Shown piece by piece: positions 57,229 through 64,000 of a DNA stretch of 64,000 nt. This stretch comes from Paralteromonas sediminis (GTDB lineage: Bacteria > Pseudomonadota > Gammaproteobacteria > Enterobacterales > Alteromonadaceae): assembly GCF_003820355.1 (NCBI RefSeq), contig NZ_RPOK01000001.1, positions 708,847 through 772,846 of the forward strand, read 5' to 3'. The translations under genes were made by a program, and so were the position numbers. Below the pieces are notes generated by a model. That model searched no databases and was not told the DNA's origin. It was given only the letters and a program-made list of their open reading frames with translations. Every line of letters starts with the position of its first letter. Position 1 is the first letter of the stretch.

Positions 57229-57944
57229 GGCGTGGCAGTTTCACCCACATACACATAGTGTGAAAATGTGTCAGTGGACACCTCATTGATTTCTGTAAAA
57301 AAAGCAAAGGTACCTGTCATTGACATATTTTGCTGTGAGGCTAGCACGGCATCTCCAACCTTTTTAAAGTGAAGACTTAATTTAAAATCGGCAATCTTTG
57401 CCGTCATAACAGGGGAGAAAGGGGCCACATTGGTGATTTCGATAGTGGAAATAAATGCCGCTTGTTTATCGTAAATCAATTGTCCTGTTAATTGTTGACT
57501 GGCGTCTTCACCCAGTTTTTCCAGCATTACGTCAAAATTTGCGGTATAGGTGTGTGCTGTTTCTGACTGAAGCTGAAGCGATTCTAGGACGATCAGTTCC
57601 CGTAGTTTAAGCGCCACACCGTGGTTATCTGCATTGTTTTTATCTTTTTTGTAGCGCAAGTGCTGCTTTTCACTGGGTGTCATACCGTTTATGGTCAGCA
57701 GCGACCAGCGCATATCGGCGTCCTTCGCCGGCTGATACAACTCCGTAAATTGTGTGATGTCGCCTTCTTCATTTTCATAGCGCTCAACCCGATAAGACCA
57801 GTTTTGGATAGGGGTTTGCTCAAATTGCAAAACGGCGTGTTCAATTTGTGATTGCAGTGTGCTGTCTGCGTGTGCTGCTCCAAGAATACTCAAATATCCT
57901 GCAATGCACAGCACAGGTGATAAACGTGTAGCCAAGCGTGCCAT
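57225..57944 (-). CDS. secreted protein of unknown function in the direct-repeat regulon
   Basis: A 239-residue protein with an N-terminal signal peptide (to about residue 27, GAAHADS) and no further membrane segment. The mature part is beta-rich with alternating polar and hydrophobic strands. It loosely resembles outer-membrane lipoprotein-carrier (LolA-like) folds, but I cannot assign a family. The start is set at 57944: GAGG lies six bases before it and the upstream ATG at 57956 lies within that ribosome site. Its promoter carries box C, so it is probably co-regulated with the ABC and DJ-1 operons. Confidence 0.68.
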   Translation of the reverse strand: MARLATRLSPVLCIAGYLSILGAAHADSTLQSQIEHAVLQFEQTPIQNWSYRVERYENEEGDITQFTELYQPAKDADMRWSLLTINGMTPSEKQHLRYKKDKNNADNHGVALKLRELIVLESLQLQSETAHTYTANFDVMLEKLGEDASQQLTGQLIYDKQAAFISTIEITNVAPFSPVMTAKIADFKLSLHFKKVGDAVLASQQNMSMTGTFAFFTEINEVSTDTFSHYVYVGETATP

Positions 57945-57991
57945 AAGTAACCTCATTGTTGATGAATATTCTGCGAGCTTATCGTCAGATA

Positions 57992-58009
57992 AGTGAACAA
58001 AATGTGAAA
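57992..58009 (-). promoter_or_regulatory. direct-repeat regulator box, site C (secreted protein)
   Basis: On the minus strand TTTCACA-N4-GTTCACT, heptamers 11 bases apart, ending 47 bases before the secreted-protein start at 57944. The geometry matches boxes A and B. Confidence 0.68.
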
Positions 58010-58044
58010 TTGGAGGCTGAAGGAAGCAGCGTTAGCACAAATAC

Positions 58045-58081
58045 AAGCCCCAACGCGGTCAAATGCGAGGGGCTTTTTTTA
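58045..58081 (+). terminator. orphan terminator-like hairpin
   Basis: A seven-base stem AAGCCCC / GGGGCTT with a 17-base loop and a T-run of seven or more. It faces rightward but no gene ends just before it. It could end a short RNA starting near 57960-58010 or act as an attenuator. Confidence 0.5.
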
Positions 58082-58102
58082 TGCCTCTCAATTTATCTTT
58101 CT

Positions 58103-58118
58103 TGGCACAATACTTGTG
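58103..58118 (+). promoter_or_regulatory. sigma-54-like (-24/-12) promoter
   Basis: TGGCAC-N5-TTGTG with GG at -24 and GT at -12, one mismatch from the consensus TTGCA. It lies about 120 bases before the unknown gene starting at 58239. Confidence 0.5.
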
Positions 58119-58238
58119 TTCTGGTGGTCTTAAATAACCAAAGGGATGAATAAGACGGCTTTTGGGGCATGTTTTTGCATAGACAGCGCCCATTTTTTGC
58201 CGCTCTCAATTGATGCCGATCGAAATAGGAAAGGGGAT

Positions 58239-59273
58239 ATGATCAATACGGTCAGTTTTAGCACGGAATCGAGAGGTCTACTTCAGGCAAGACAGCTCTC
58301 TGATGAGGAGATCACTGACTTTGCGACGCTTATTCAGCAAATGAAGCAAAGCGAAAATAATGCCAAGCAACATCTGAACAGCCTTTCACCACAAGAGCTT
58401 GAGTTACTTCGAAAAGCGAATAGTTTGGCAGACCCGATAATGGCTTCACAGGTGTCCGAAGAAGGCGCGATGAATTTATTTCGTCAGCCGGATAATTCAG
58501 ACTCTGTTGACCTTAACAATGACGGTATTGTTGAAGTAGGTGTTGCTCGCAATGTGCAGTTTCCGCCGGCTAACGCCCCCCAGTGGGTGAGTGATGCCTG
58601 GGAAGAAGCGACAAAAGGAATGACCTGGGCAGACAGGGCGACAGCAGAACTGCATCTGCACTCTGCCATCTATGGCATCAATATTGACGGGGTTTCCAGT
58701 AAAACGCCTCTGTCACCCGGTGAGCAATGGAGTGAAGCCGGCATTAAGCGCTTGTTCAAGGATTTGCATGGCAGTTTGGAATTTGCTGTGAGTCTTGATG
58801 GCTGGACACCCCAACACAAAGCGCGTTTGGCGCTTTATGAACGTTTCGAGTCTGCCCTTTCTGCATCAGCGCCATCGGCTTTCAATCTTTCACAATCAGC
58901 GCAGAGTAGTTTTGGTAATCACAGTGTTGCTGAGGCACAAGAACCGGCCAAAGAAGCCGAACACACGACATCGAAAGAGAATGAGAAAATCCGTGAGCTC
59001 AATACCTTGTTGCTGTATGCAAGATTAGGCATAGACAAGCAAAAGCTGGATAAAATCGCAGAGAAAATGGCTGAAGTAGAGAATGACCCAACCTTGTCAA
59101 AAGCGCAAAAATACAAAAAGTTGCAAGCACTAGAACAACAGCGACTGGAAATTATTGAAGAGGCGCAACGACGCACCATGGAACAGGAAAAGCGCAAAGC
59201 GTTACTCGGTGATTTGGCCGTCACCGATGAACGTCTAAAAGAGCAATCGTTAAAAAGCCTGTTAGGACGCTAA
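58239..59273 (+). CDS. hypothetical protein with an EF-hand-like loop
   Basis: A 344-residue soluble protein that I do not recognise. It begins with a helical region (SDEEITDFATLIQQMKQ), then DLNNDGIVEVG at about 118-128, which resembles a calcium-binding EF-hand or dockerin loop. A middle domain follows, with a charged coiled-coil C-terminus (about 260-344, IDKQKLDKIAEKMAEVEN). No signal peptide is seen. The start is ATG at 58239 with AGGAAAGGGG just upstream; an earlier ATG at 58146 has a poorly spaced site. A sigma-54-like promoter precedes it, raising a possible flagellar or nitrogen link; this is not shown. Confidence 0.68.
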   Translation: MINTVSFSTESRGLLQARQLSDEEITDFATLIQQMKQSENNAKQHLNSLSPQELELLRKANSLADPIMASQVSEEGAMNLFRQPDNSDSVDLNNDGIVEVGVARNVQFPPANAPQWVSDAWEEATKGMTWADRATAELHLHSAIYGINIDGVSSKTPLSPGEQWSEAGIKRLFKDLHGSLEFAVSLDGWTPQHKARLALYERFESALSASAPSAFNLSQSAQSSFGNHSVAEAQEPAKEAEHTTSKENEKIRELNTLLLYARLGIDKQKLDKIAEKMAEVENDPTLSKAQKYKKLQALEQQRLEIIEEAQRRTMEQEKRKALLGDLAVTDERLKEQSLKSLLGR

Positions 59274-59279
59274 CAGGCT
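59256..59279. terminator. hairpin terminator containing a stop codon
   Basis: AGCCTGTTAG / CTAACAGGCT is a perfect ten-base stem with a GACG loop, followed by CTTTAAT. The TAA stop of the unknown gene lies inside the stem. It sits between convergent genes and may serve both. Confidence 0.7.
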
Positions 59280-59299
59280 CTTTAATGTCGTTATTGCGG

Positions 59300-61252
59300 T
59301 TAAAATTTATAACGCATCCCAGCGTTAAAAATTAATCCGTCATTGCGTGACCAGATATCTGTTGTCCAGCGTCCGCTTGGTGCCTGCTGCAAAAGCAACA
59401 ATGAGTCTTCACGGGTTTGCCGCACGTTTAACAGGTTTTCGGCATTCACAAACAAACTCACGTTACCCAGGGTAATTTGGCCCAACAGTCCCAAATGCCA
59501 ATAGGGTTTGCTGGTGTCTCGGTATGGGTTGTCTGCCAATGACTGGGTGCCTGTGTAGTAGGCCTCAAAGCCAACAATATGACTGCCGTGCTCTTCCCAC
59601 ATGAGCACAAAACCGGCTGAGTGCCTAGGGGTTAAATCAAGGGTAGGCGCGTCTGTATATAAATAGCTCCCGGTAAGTTTAAAATCGCGCCAGCGATATC
59701 GTAACAGCAATTCCATGCCGTCGATTTCTGTGGGCGATTCTGCATTAATAATTTCGACGGCGTAAGGGCTTGAAGCATCAAGGGTCTCTACCAGCTCGGT
59801 GACATTGTCTACATCAGACGAAAACAGGGTCATACTGGCCTCATAGCTGTCAGCTATGTAGCTGATATCGAGCGAGGTAGTGGCGGCCTTTTCTGCTTCA
59901 ATACCTTGTAGGGGGGCAAGTCTAGATAAACCCACATCATCAATATCTTCGATAAAGGGGCTAGGGGCAAAAAATCCCTCACCGTAGGCGCCCCGGATGA
60001 TCCAATTGTCAGGGCTGTACAACACGGAAATACGCGGGCTAAATTGCGTACCGTACACGTTGTGCCAGTCTGCTCTGGCACTAAACGACAGGGCGATGTC
60101 ATCTGTGGCATCATAATCAAGCTGAGAAAAGAGACCCGGGGTCTCAAACCGGTAATTAAAGGCATCAAAAACATCAGAGCGATAGTCTTCAGCCTGATAG
60201 GCAACGCCGACTAGCCAAGCGGTTTTTTCTGTATAGCCAGACAGGCTGGACTCAAGTAAGTAGCTGCGGTGATTGTCTTCGTCAAAAACATCGCCAAACA
60301 GGTGCTCATGTGTCTGGCGCATGGCAGCGCCGCGAATATTCAGGTTAAGCACGTCTGAAATAGGCTTATCAAAAATAAACCCGGCATCGGTTCGCAATGA
60401 ATCCTGATTTTGCAAAAATATATTGCCATCAGGCACTGTGGCACCGGGCAGGGTGCCACTTTCTCTGTCTTCGTTCATCAGCCCCAAGGTCACATAGAGA
60501 TTGGCGCCCTCTTCACCTTGCCAGTACAAACGGGGGCGCAAAGTGGCGCGCTGATAACCGGCCATGTCTGTCCAGCCATCGTCGTCCAGATCCTGCTGTT
60601 GCTGATGATGCAGTCCGCCCGTTACCGATGCACTGACGCTATCGGTTAGTGGGCTGGCCAGATACGTGGTGACATCTTGTCCGTTTCTGGATGTGATATT
60701 TGCCAATACTTCACCTTCGAAGTCATCGGTGGGCGTTCTGGAAATCAGGTTTATCACCCCTCCCAATGCGGAACCGCCATAAAGGGATGACGCCGAGCCT
60801 TTAATAATTTCGACGTTTGCCAAATCAGTGGGGGGGATTTGCAATAATCCAATAGAGGCAGTCTGACCGCCATAAAGAGGCAGTCCATCACTTAACAGTT
60901 GTGTGTAGCGCCCAAACAGACCCTGTAGTCTGATGTTTGCGCTGCCAAGTGCCGGGGAGGTGTTTTGTACCCGTACACCGCCGGTTTCTGCAACCAACAT
61001 GGAAATATTGCCAGGTCGCATGATGGCTTTTTCCTGAATTTCTTCGCCATTAATAATTTCGGTGCGCGTGGCCGATTGTGTGGATATTTTTCCAAGCCTG
61101 GAGGCGCGAACTTGTATTCTTTCTACACCTTCTTGTTCTGCGTGATGATCATGATCGTGGTCATGGTCATGTTTGGGGTCATTTTCATCAGCATAGCCGA
61201 TGAGCGGTAGCATCAATGCTAACGCCAGTGTCGTTTTTTTGTTGAAAAGCAC
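59300..61252 (-). CDS. TonB-dependent receptor with His-rich N-terminus
   Basis: An outer-membrane receptor of 650 residues. After a signal peptide comes a (DH)n-rich segment at about residues 27-37 (DHDHDHDHHAE), then the plug domain (RIQVRASRLGK, IKGSASSLYGGSALGGVINL) and the 22-stranded barrel ending in the aromatic GMRYKF. The start is a GTG at 61252 with GAGG six bases before it; a TTG at 61267 is less likely. It follows a CopL-like gene by 84 bases in one operon. The His cluster and neighbour suggest a metal, perhaps copper or zinc, ligand. This is inference. Confidence 0.85.
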   Translation of the reverse strand: MLFNKKTTLALALMLPLIGYADENDPKHDHDHDHDHHAEQEGVERIQVRASRLGKISTQSATRTEIINGEEIQEKAIMRPGNISMLVAETGGVRVQNTSPALGSANIRLQGLFGRYTQLLSDGLPLYGGQTASIGLLQIPPTDLANVEIIKGSASSLYGGSALGGVINLISRTPTDDFEGEVLANITSRNGQDVTTYLASPLTDSVSASVTGGLHHQQQQDLDDDGWTDMAGYQRATLRPRLYWQGEEGANLYVTLGLMNEDRESGTLPGATVPDGNIFLQNQDSLRTDAGFIFDKPISDVLNLNIRGAAMRQTHEHLFGDVFDEDNHRSYLLESSLSGYTEKTAWLVGVAYQAEDYRSDVFDAFNYRFETPGLFSQLDYDATDDIALSFSARADWHNVYGTQFSPRISVLYSPDNWIIRGAYGEGFFAPSPFIEDIDDVGLSRLAPLQGIEAEKAATTSLDISYIADSYEASMTLFSSDVDNVTELVETLDASSPYAVEIINAESPTEIDGMELLLRYRWRDFKLTGSYLYTDAPTLDLTPRHSAGFVLMWEEHGSHIVGFEAYYTGTQSLADNPYRDTSKPYWHLGLLGQITLGNVSLFVNAENLLNVRQTREDSLLLLQQAPSGRWTTDIWSRNDGLIFNAGMRYKF

Positions 61253-61336
61253 GTAATACCTCGTCAATGCTTATTAAGCCTTGCAAACAAGCGTCAGCGT
61301 TCGACGCTCTGGTTTATTAGGGTGCGCTTGGGCGCA

Positions 61337-61699
61337 TTAAGCCATTGAAGACGTAATGGGAGGGCGATAATGCACACCTGCTACAGCGTGCGTTTTATCG
61401 GTTAAATAAAGGAAAGCCGTGCTATTAGCGTAAAACCGAACAGACTCGGTGCTGTGCAGCAGCATTGACATCAATGCAGAACACAGACCATTGGCGCAAG
61501 GACAAGACGCATCGCAGCAATCTATATCGCAACACGCGGCTTCGCCTTCATCATCATACTGTTGGTCTTGTTGTGTATTCTGTGTTTGTGTTTGCTCGGG
61601 TTCGTCACACACTTTTATAGCCACCGACGCCTGAACCTGTCCGGTGAAGGCGACAAGCAAAAATAACAATAGCAATGTGCGTAAGTGACTAAAAAGCAT
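61337..61699 (-). CDS. CopL-like Cys-rich exported protein
   Basis: A 120-residue exported protein. A signal peptide (about 1-24, ending VQAS) precedes a Q/D/E-rich stretch. A cysteine cluster follows (ACCDIDCCDASCPCANGLC), with eight cysteines within 19 residues. The C-terminus ends HYRPPITSSMA. The cluster plus RPPI tail equals the layout of the protein at 43108. It is followed by the His-rich TonB receptor, so the two probably form one metal-regulated operon. It is divergent from the ECF sigma gene. Confidence 0.7.
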   Translation of the reverse strand: MLFSHLRTLLLLFLLVAFTGQVQASVAIKVCDEPEQTQTQNTQQDQQYDDEGEAACCDIDCCDASCPCANGLCSALMSMLLHSTESVRFYANSTAFLYLTDKTHAVAGVHYRPPITSSMA

Positions 61700-61886
61700 A
61701 ATAATCCCGAAATGATAGGGGCATGATAGTATCCGCTTTTACTACAAAAGGGAAAACCAATTACCGTCCCATTTAGGCAAGCTATCGCGTTCTGGCAGCG
61801 TTGCCTCAAGCGACTTTTTGTTGTGAATTTGTCGTGCTTGTAATATTTTTAATAAGGCAAGCCCCATCATCCTAACTTAACGCTGA

Positions 61887-62477
61887 ATGGTTAATATGGT
61901 TAAAAAGCGTATTTACGATCCAACAGAAGAGCAGGCTTTGAGCCAGTTTTTGGAGAAGCACCAGGGAAAGGTGATGAATTGCCTGCATGGCTACGTTGAT
62001 AGTGCCCGTGCCGAAGATATCTTTCAGGAAGCCATTATCAAAATTTATCAACTGGCTGAGCAAAACCCTAGTGATCAGGACTTTTTTGAAAAGCTAAATA
62101 TGCTTGCGCCAATGTTGTTCACTATTGCCAAGAACAAAGCGATCAGCGAGTTGCGTCATCACAAAGTGACAGAAAACTACCGTCACGCCACTGAAACAAG
62201 CGCCACCGAATACGGTGGAAATATGGAATCGTCACTCATTCAGGACGCTGAATCAAGACAATTGCTTGAGGCCATTAATGCCCTTCCCCCGATTTGTCGG
62301 CAGGTTTTTGTGCAGCGTAAACTCAACGGTAAATCCCATGCACAAATTGCGGAAATGTTGAACATTTCGACTAAAACCGTGGAAGCGCATATTGCTAAAG
62401 GGCTCAAGCTTTGCCGGGCCTATCTGCTCAAACAGAAAGCCGATGCGCAAATACACGCTAAGAGGCAGGCTGGTTAG
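61887..62477 (+). CDS. FecI-like ECF sigma factor
   Basis: A 196-residue sigma factor with region 2 (RAEDIFQEAIIKIYQLAEQ) and region 4 (LPPICRQVFVQRKLNGKSHAQIAEMLNISTKTVEAHIAKGLKLCRAYL). The KSHAQIAEMLNISTKTVEAHI helix-turn-helix is of the FecI type. An ATG at 61896 is an alternative start. The anti-sigma-like gene begins two bases after its stop, and a TonB receptor comes next, as in FecIR-type surface signalling sets. Confidence 0.85.
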   Translation: MVNMVKKRIYDPTEEQALSQFLEKHQGKVMNCLHGYVDSARAEDIFQEAIIKIYQLAEQNPSDQDFFEKLNMLAPMLFTIAKNKAISELRHHKVTENYRHATETSATEYGGNMESSLIQDAESRQLLEAINALPPICRQVFVQRKLNGKSHAQIAEMLNISTKTVEAHIAKGLKLCRAYLLKQKADAQIHAKRQAG

Positions 62478-62479
62478 CC

Positions 62480-62890
62480 ATGAACATTCATGAGTGGCTC
62501 GGTGAAGATGTCCCTGCAGCGGTGGTGGAAAAAGCCATTGATTGGATCGCCGTGTTAGATGATTTAGAGAACAAGCCTGAAGAGCAAGCAAAGCGAATCG
62601 CGTTTTATCAGTGGCTGGGTGAAGACGCTGCTCATCAGCAAGCCTTTGCTGAGCTGTCTGAAATGTGGGCAAAAACCGCCTGCCTTGAGTCACTAAAATC
62701 AAAAATCGATGCGTCTCAGGTTATTCCTTTCCCTCTCAAATCGCAGCAGAACAAACCTGCTAGCAAGTGGGGTAATCAACCTTTACTGGCAGATTCTATG
62801 ATGTGCAGTAATACGTTTGCGCCAAGCTGGCTGTATGGCGTGACCTTGGTCACCATGTGTTTAGGTCTGATTCTACCCGCCATTTTCTGA
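62480..62890 (+). CDS. shortened FecR-like anti-sigma (DUF4880 plus one membrane helix)
   Basis: A 136-residue protein. Residues about 15-65 match the FecR N-terminal domain DUF4880 (AIDWIAVLDDLENKPEEQ, FYQWLGEDAAHQQAFAELSEMW). A linker and one hydrophobic helix (about 113-134, LYGVTLVTMCLGLILPAIF) end the protein. The periplasmic FecR domain of about 200 residues that normally follows is absent. The stop is genuine and 108 bases of non-coding DNA precede the next gene, so this is not a simple frameshift within the window. It could bind sigma but cannot contact a receptor in the usual way. Confidence 0.78.
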   Translation: MNIHEWLGEDVPAAVVEKAIDWIAVLDDLENKPEEQAKRIAFYQWLGEDAAHQQAFAELSEMWAKTACLESLKSKIDASQVIPFPLKSQQNKPASKWGNQPLLADSMMCSNTFAPSWLYGVTLVTMCLGLILPAIF

Positions 62891-62920
62891 GCGAAAAAAC
62901 CACTGCTGTAAAAAAAATGT

Positions 62921-62941
62921 AAAAACCGTGTAGGGGTTTTT
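62921..62941 (+). terminator. weak hairpin between FecR-like gene and receptor
   Basis: AAAAACC / GGTTTTT with a seven-base loop, preceded by an A-run and followed by TCTC. It may be a weak terminator or part of the receptor's leader. I see no clear -35/-10 pair in this 107-base gap. Confidence 0.4.
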
Positions 62942-62997
62942 CTCTGCTTGTGCGTTATGTCATGAAGTGTTCTAAAAATCATAACAGGAACCCGAAC

Positions 62998-64000
62998 ATG
63001 AAAAGCACACCAAAAAACATAAGAACTAAATCCTTTATTCCTAGTATTTTAGCGGCTTCTGTAGCCCTGTCACTCTCGCCTGGCCTGTTGGCTCAGTCAA
63101 CCGATACGCCCAGTGCTGATGACGAGAAGTCTATTGAGAAGATTGCCGTAGTGGGGACGCAAATTCGCGGCGGAAAAATGAGCGAAGCCCTTGCTGTATC
63201 AGTCATGGACGCAGAAGACATTGCCGAATTGGGCATTGATTCAGGCGATGAGCTTTTGGACCTAATCCCAGAAAACGGACAGAACTTTTTTAACGAAGCA
63301 GAAAATATCAGTGGCGGCGTGAATGCCGCGCGTGGTGATGTGGGTGCATTTAACCTGCGAAATTTAGGCACGGGCAACACACTAGTACTGTTGAATGGCC
63401 GCAGACTGGTAAATGCCGCTTCTTATCAAACCGAAGAGGTGGGCGGAAGTTTTGTTCCCGTTAATTCGGTGAACTCAAATACAATTCCCGTGGCTGGGCT
63501 GTCCCGTGTTGAAGTCCTCCGCGATGGTGCATCAGCCATCTATGGTGCAGATGCCGTAGCAGGTGTTGTGAATCATGTGCTGAAAACGGATTTTGAAGGG
63601 TTTAACGTACGCCTCAAGCGCTCTGAATATGACAATCTGCCAGCAGCAAACAATACAGTCACGTTTGAAATGGGTAAAAATTTCAATGATGGCAGAACCA
63701 ATGTCAGTGCGTTTGTTAACTATTACGACAGAGACAGAATTAACTCGTTAGATGATGAGCGCTGGGCAAACTCAGATTTTCGGGGGCGCTTGCCAGAAGG
63801 TTCCCCCTGGGCAGACAGCACAGATTTTAGAAACGACACAGCCAACTCACTGTTTGGCCGATTCGATATTATACCCGGTAACGAAGGAGACTTAGATAAC
63901 AACAACCTGGTTGACTCAGCCGGTGAGTTTCACGTTTACCCACTGTCTGATCCGGCTTGTAGCGACCCAGTTGCATGGCAAATCAATGAATATACCTGTG
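62998..64000 (+). CDS. TonB-dependent receptor (3' part missing)
   Basis: The N-terminal 334 residues of an outer-membrane receptor. A signal peptide (ending GLLAQST) is followed by a plug with EKIAVVGTQIRG, LNGRRLVNAAS, VEVLRDGASAIYGADAVAGVVN, and the start of the barrel. The 'GTQIRGGK' start and RDGASAIYGADA plug match the large receptors for oligosaccharides or peptides in Alteromonadales. The gene runs past base 64000, so its length and the TonB-box position are unknown. It lies downstream of the ECF/FecR-like pair and is probably its target. Confidence 0.9.
   Translation, partial: MKSTPKNIRTKSFIPSILAASVALSLSPGLLAQSTDTPSADDEKSIEKIAVVGTQIRGGKMSEALAVSVMDAEDIAELGIDSGDELLDLIPENGQNFFNEAENISGGVNAARGDVGAFNLRNLGTGNTLVLLNGRRLVNAASYQTEEVGGSFVPVNSVNSNTIPVAGLSRVEVLRDGASAIYGADAVAGVVNHVLKTDFEGFNVRLKRSEYDNLPAANNTVTFEMGKNFNDGRTNVSAFVNYYDRDRINSLDDERWANSDFRGRLPEGSPWADSTDFRNDTANSLFGRFDIIPGNEGDLDNNNLVDSAGEFHVYPLSDPACSDPVAWQINEYTC

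Noticed and set aside
57240-57275. Additional TTTCAC-like motifs inside the secreted-protein gene
   Set aside because: They are inverted rather than direct, do not have the 11-base phase, and lie in the 3' coding region.
57956-58153. Plus-strand 65-codon frame
   Set aside because: It runs through box C and the orphan terminator, lacks a ribosome site and has no protein-like composition.
60397-60649. Two overlapping plus-strand frames inside the TonB receptor
   Set aside because: They are shadows of the receptor barrel coding sequence.

Overview
The window looks like chromosomal DNA of a marine gammaproteobacterium of the Alteromonadales (Alteromonadaceae-like). This rests on protein resemblance and gene order, not on a marker gene: a fadIJ pair behind a FadR-type site, the ypjD/corB/ffh neighbourhood, a Bat/MoxR operon, a tricorn-like protease, large TonB-dependent receptors and a GGDEF/EAL propeller sensor. 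I saw no rRNA, tRNA, CRISPR array, insertion sequence or prophage genes. Both end genes are cut: a 3'-truncated M28 peptidase at the left edge and a 3'-truncated TonB receptor at the right edge.

Region 1 (1-10.7 kb) holds an M28 lipoprotein peptidase, a DUF3025 protein, a Yip1-type membrane protein, a NatAB-like ABC exporter ending at a strong bidirectional terminator, and a minus-strand sulfate-assimilation operon in the order cysD-cysC-cysQ-cysN-SLC13 permease. Region 2 (10.9-21.5 kb) holds a hybrid histidine kinase, an ECF sigma factor with its DUF3379 partner, and a tightly overlapping operon moxR-DUF58-DUF4381-batA-batB/C-batD. Region 3 (21.6-41.3 kb) holds fadI-fadJ, a small membrane protein, a very small gene encoding a twice-repeated cationic peptide, a 1489-residue propeller/PAS/GGDEF/EAL protein, an M16 protease, sixA, corB/yfjD, ypjD, ffh and a tricorn-like protease.

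Region 4 (41.3-50.9 kb) is a metal, most likely copper/silver, resistance block: mntP, a CueR-like MerR regulator diverging from a glutaredoxin-MauE fusion across a perfect 20-bp palindrome, a CopL-like Cys-rich protein, a CusC/CusB-CusF/CusA tripartite efflux pump, copC and copD. Region 5 (50.9-58.0 kb) is a compact module: a LolD/FtsX-type (YbbA/YbbP-like) ABC system, an exported DJ-1/PfpI-like protein, an OmpR-type response regulator with its kinase, and a secreted protein of unknown function. Three promoters in this module carry the same 11-bp-phased direct repeat (KTTCACW-N4-KTTCACW), each 40-47 bases before a start codon. That is the signature of one response-regulator regulon.

Region 6 (58.0-64 kb) holds an unknown protein behind a sigma-54-like promoter, a His-rich TonB receptor downstream of a second CopL-like protein, and an ECF sigma / shortened FecR-like / TonB receptor set. 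The most novel-looking items are the repeat peptide at 25.5-25.7 kb, whose two 13-residue repeats differ only at synonymous positions, and the direct-repeat regulon around the DJ-1/two-component/ABC module.
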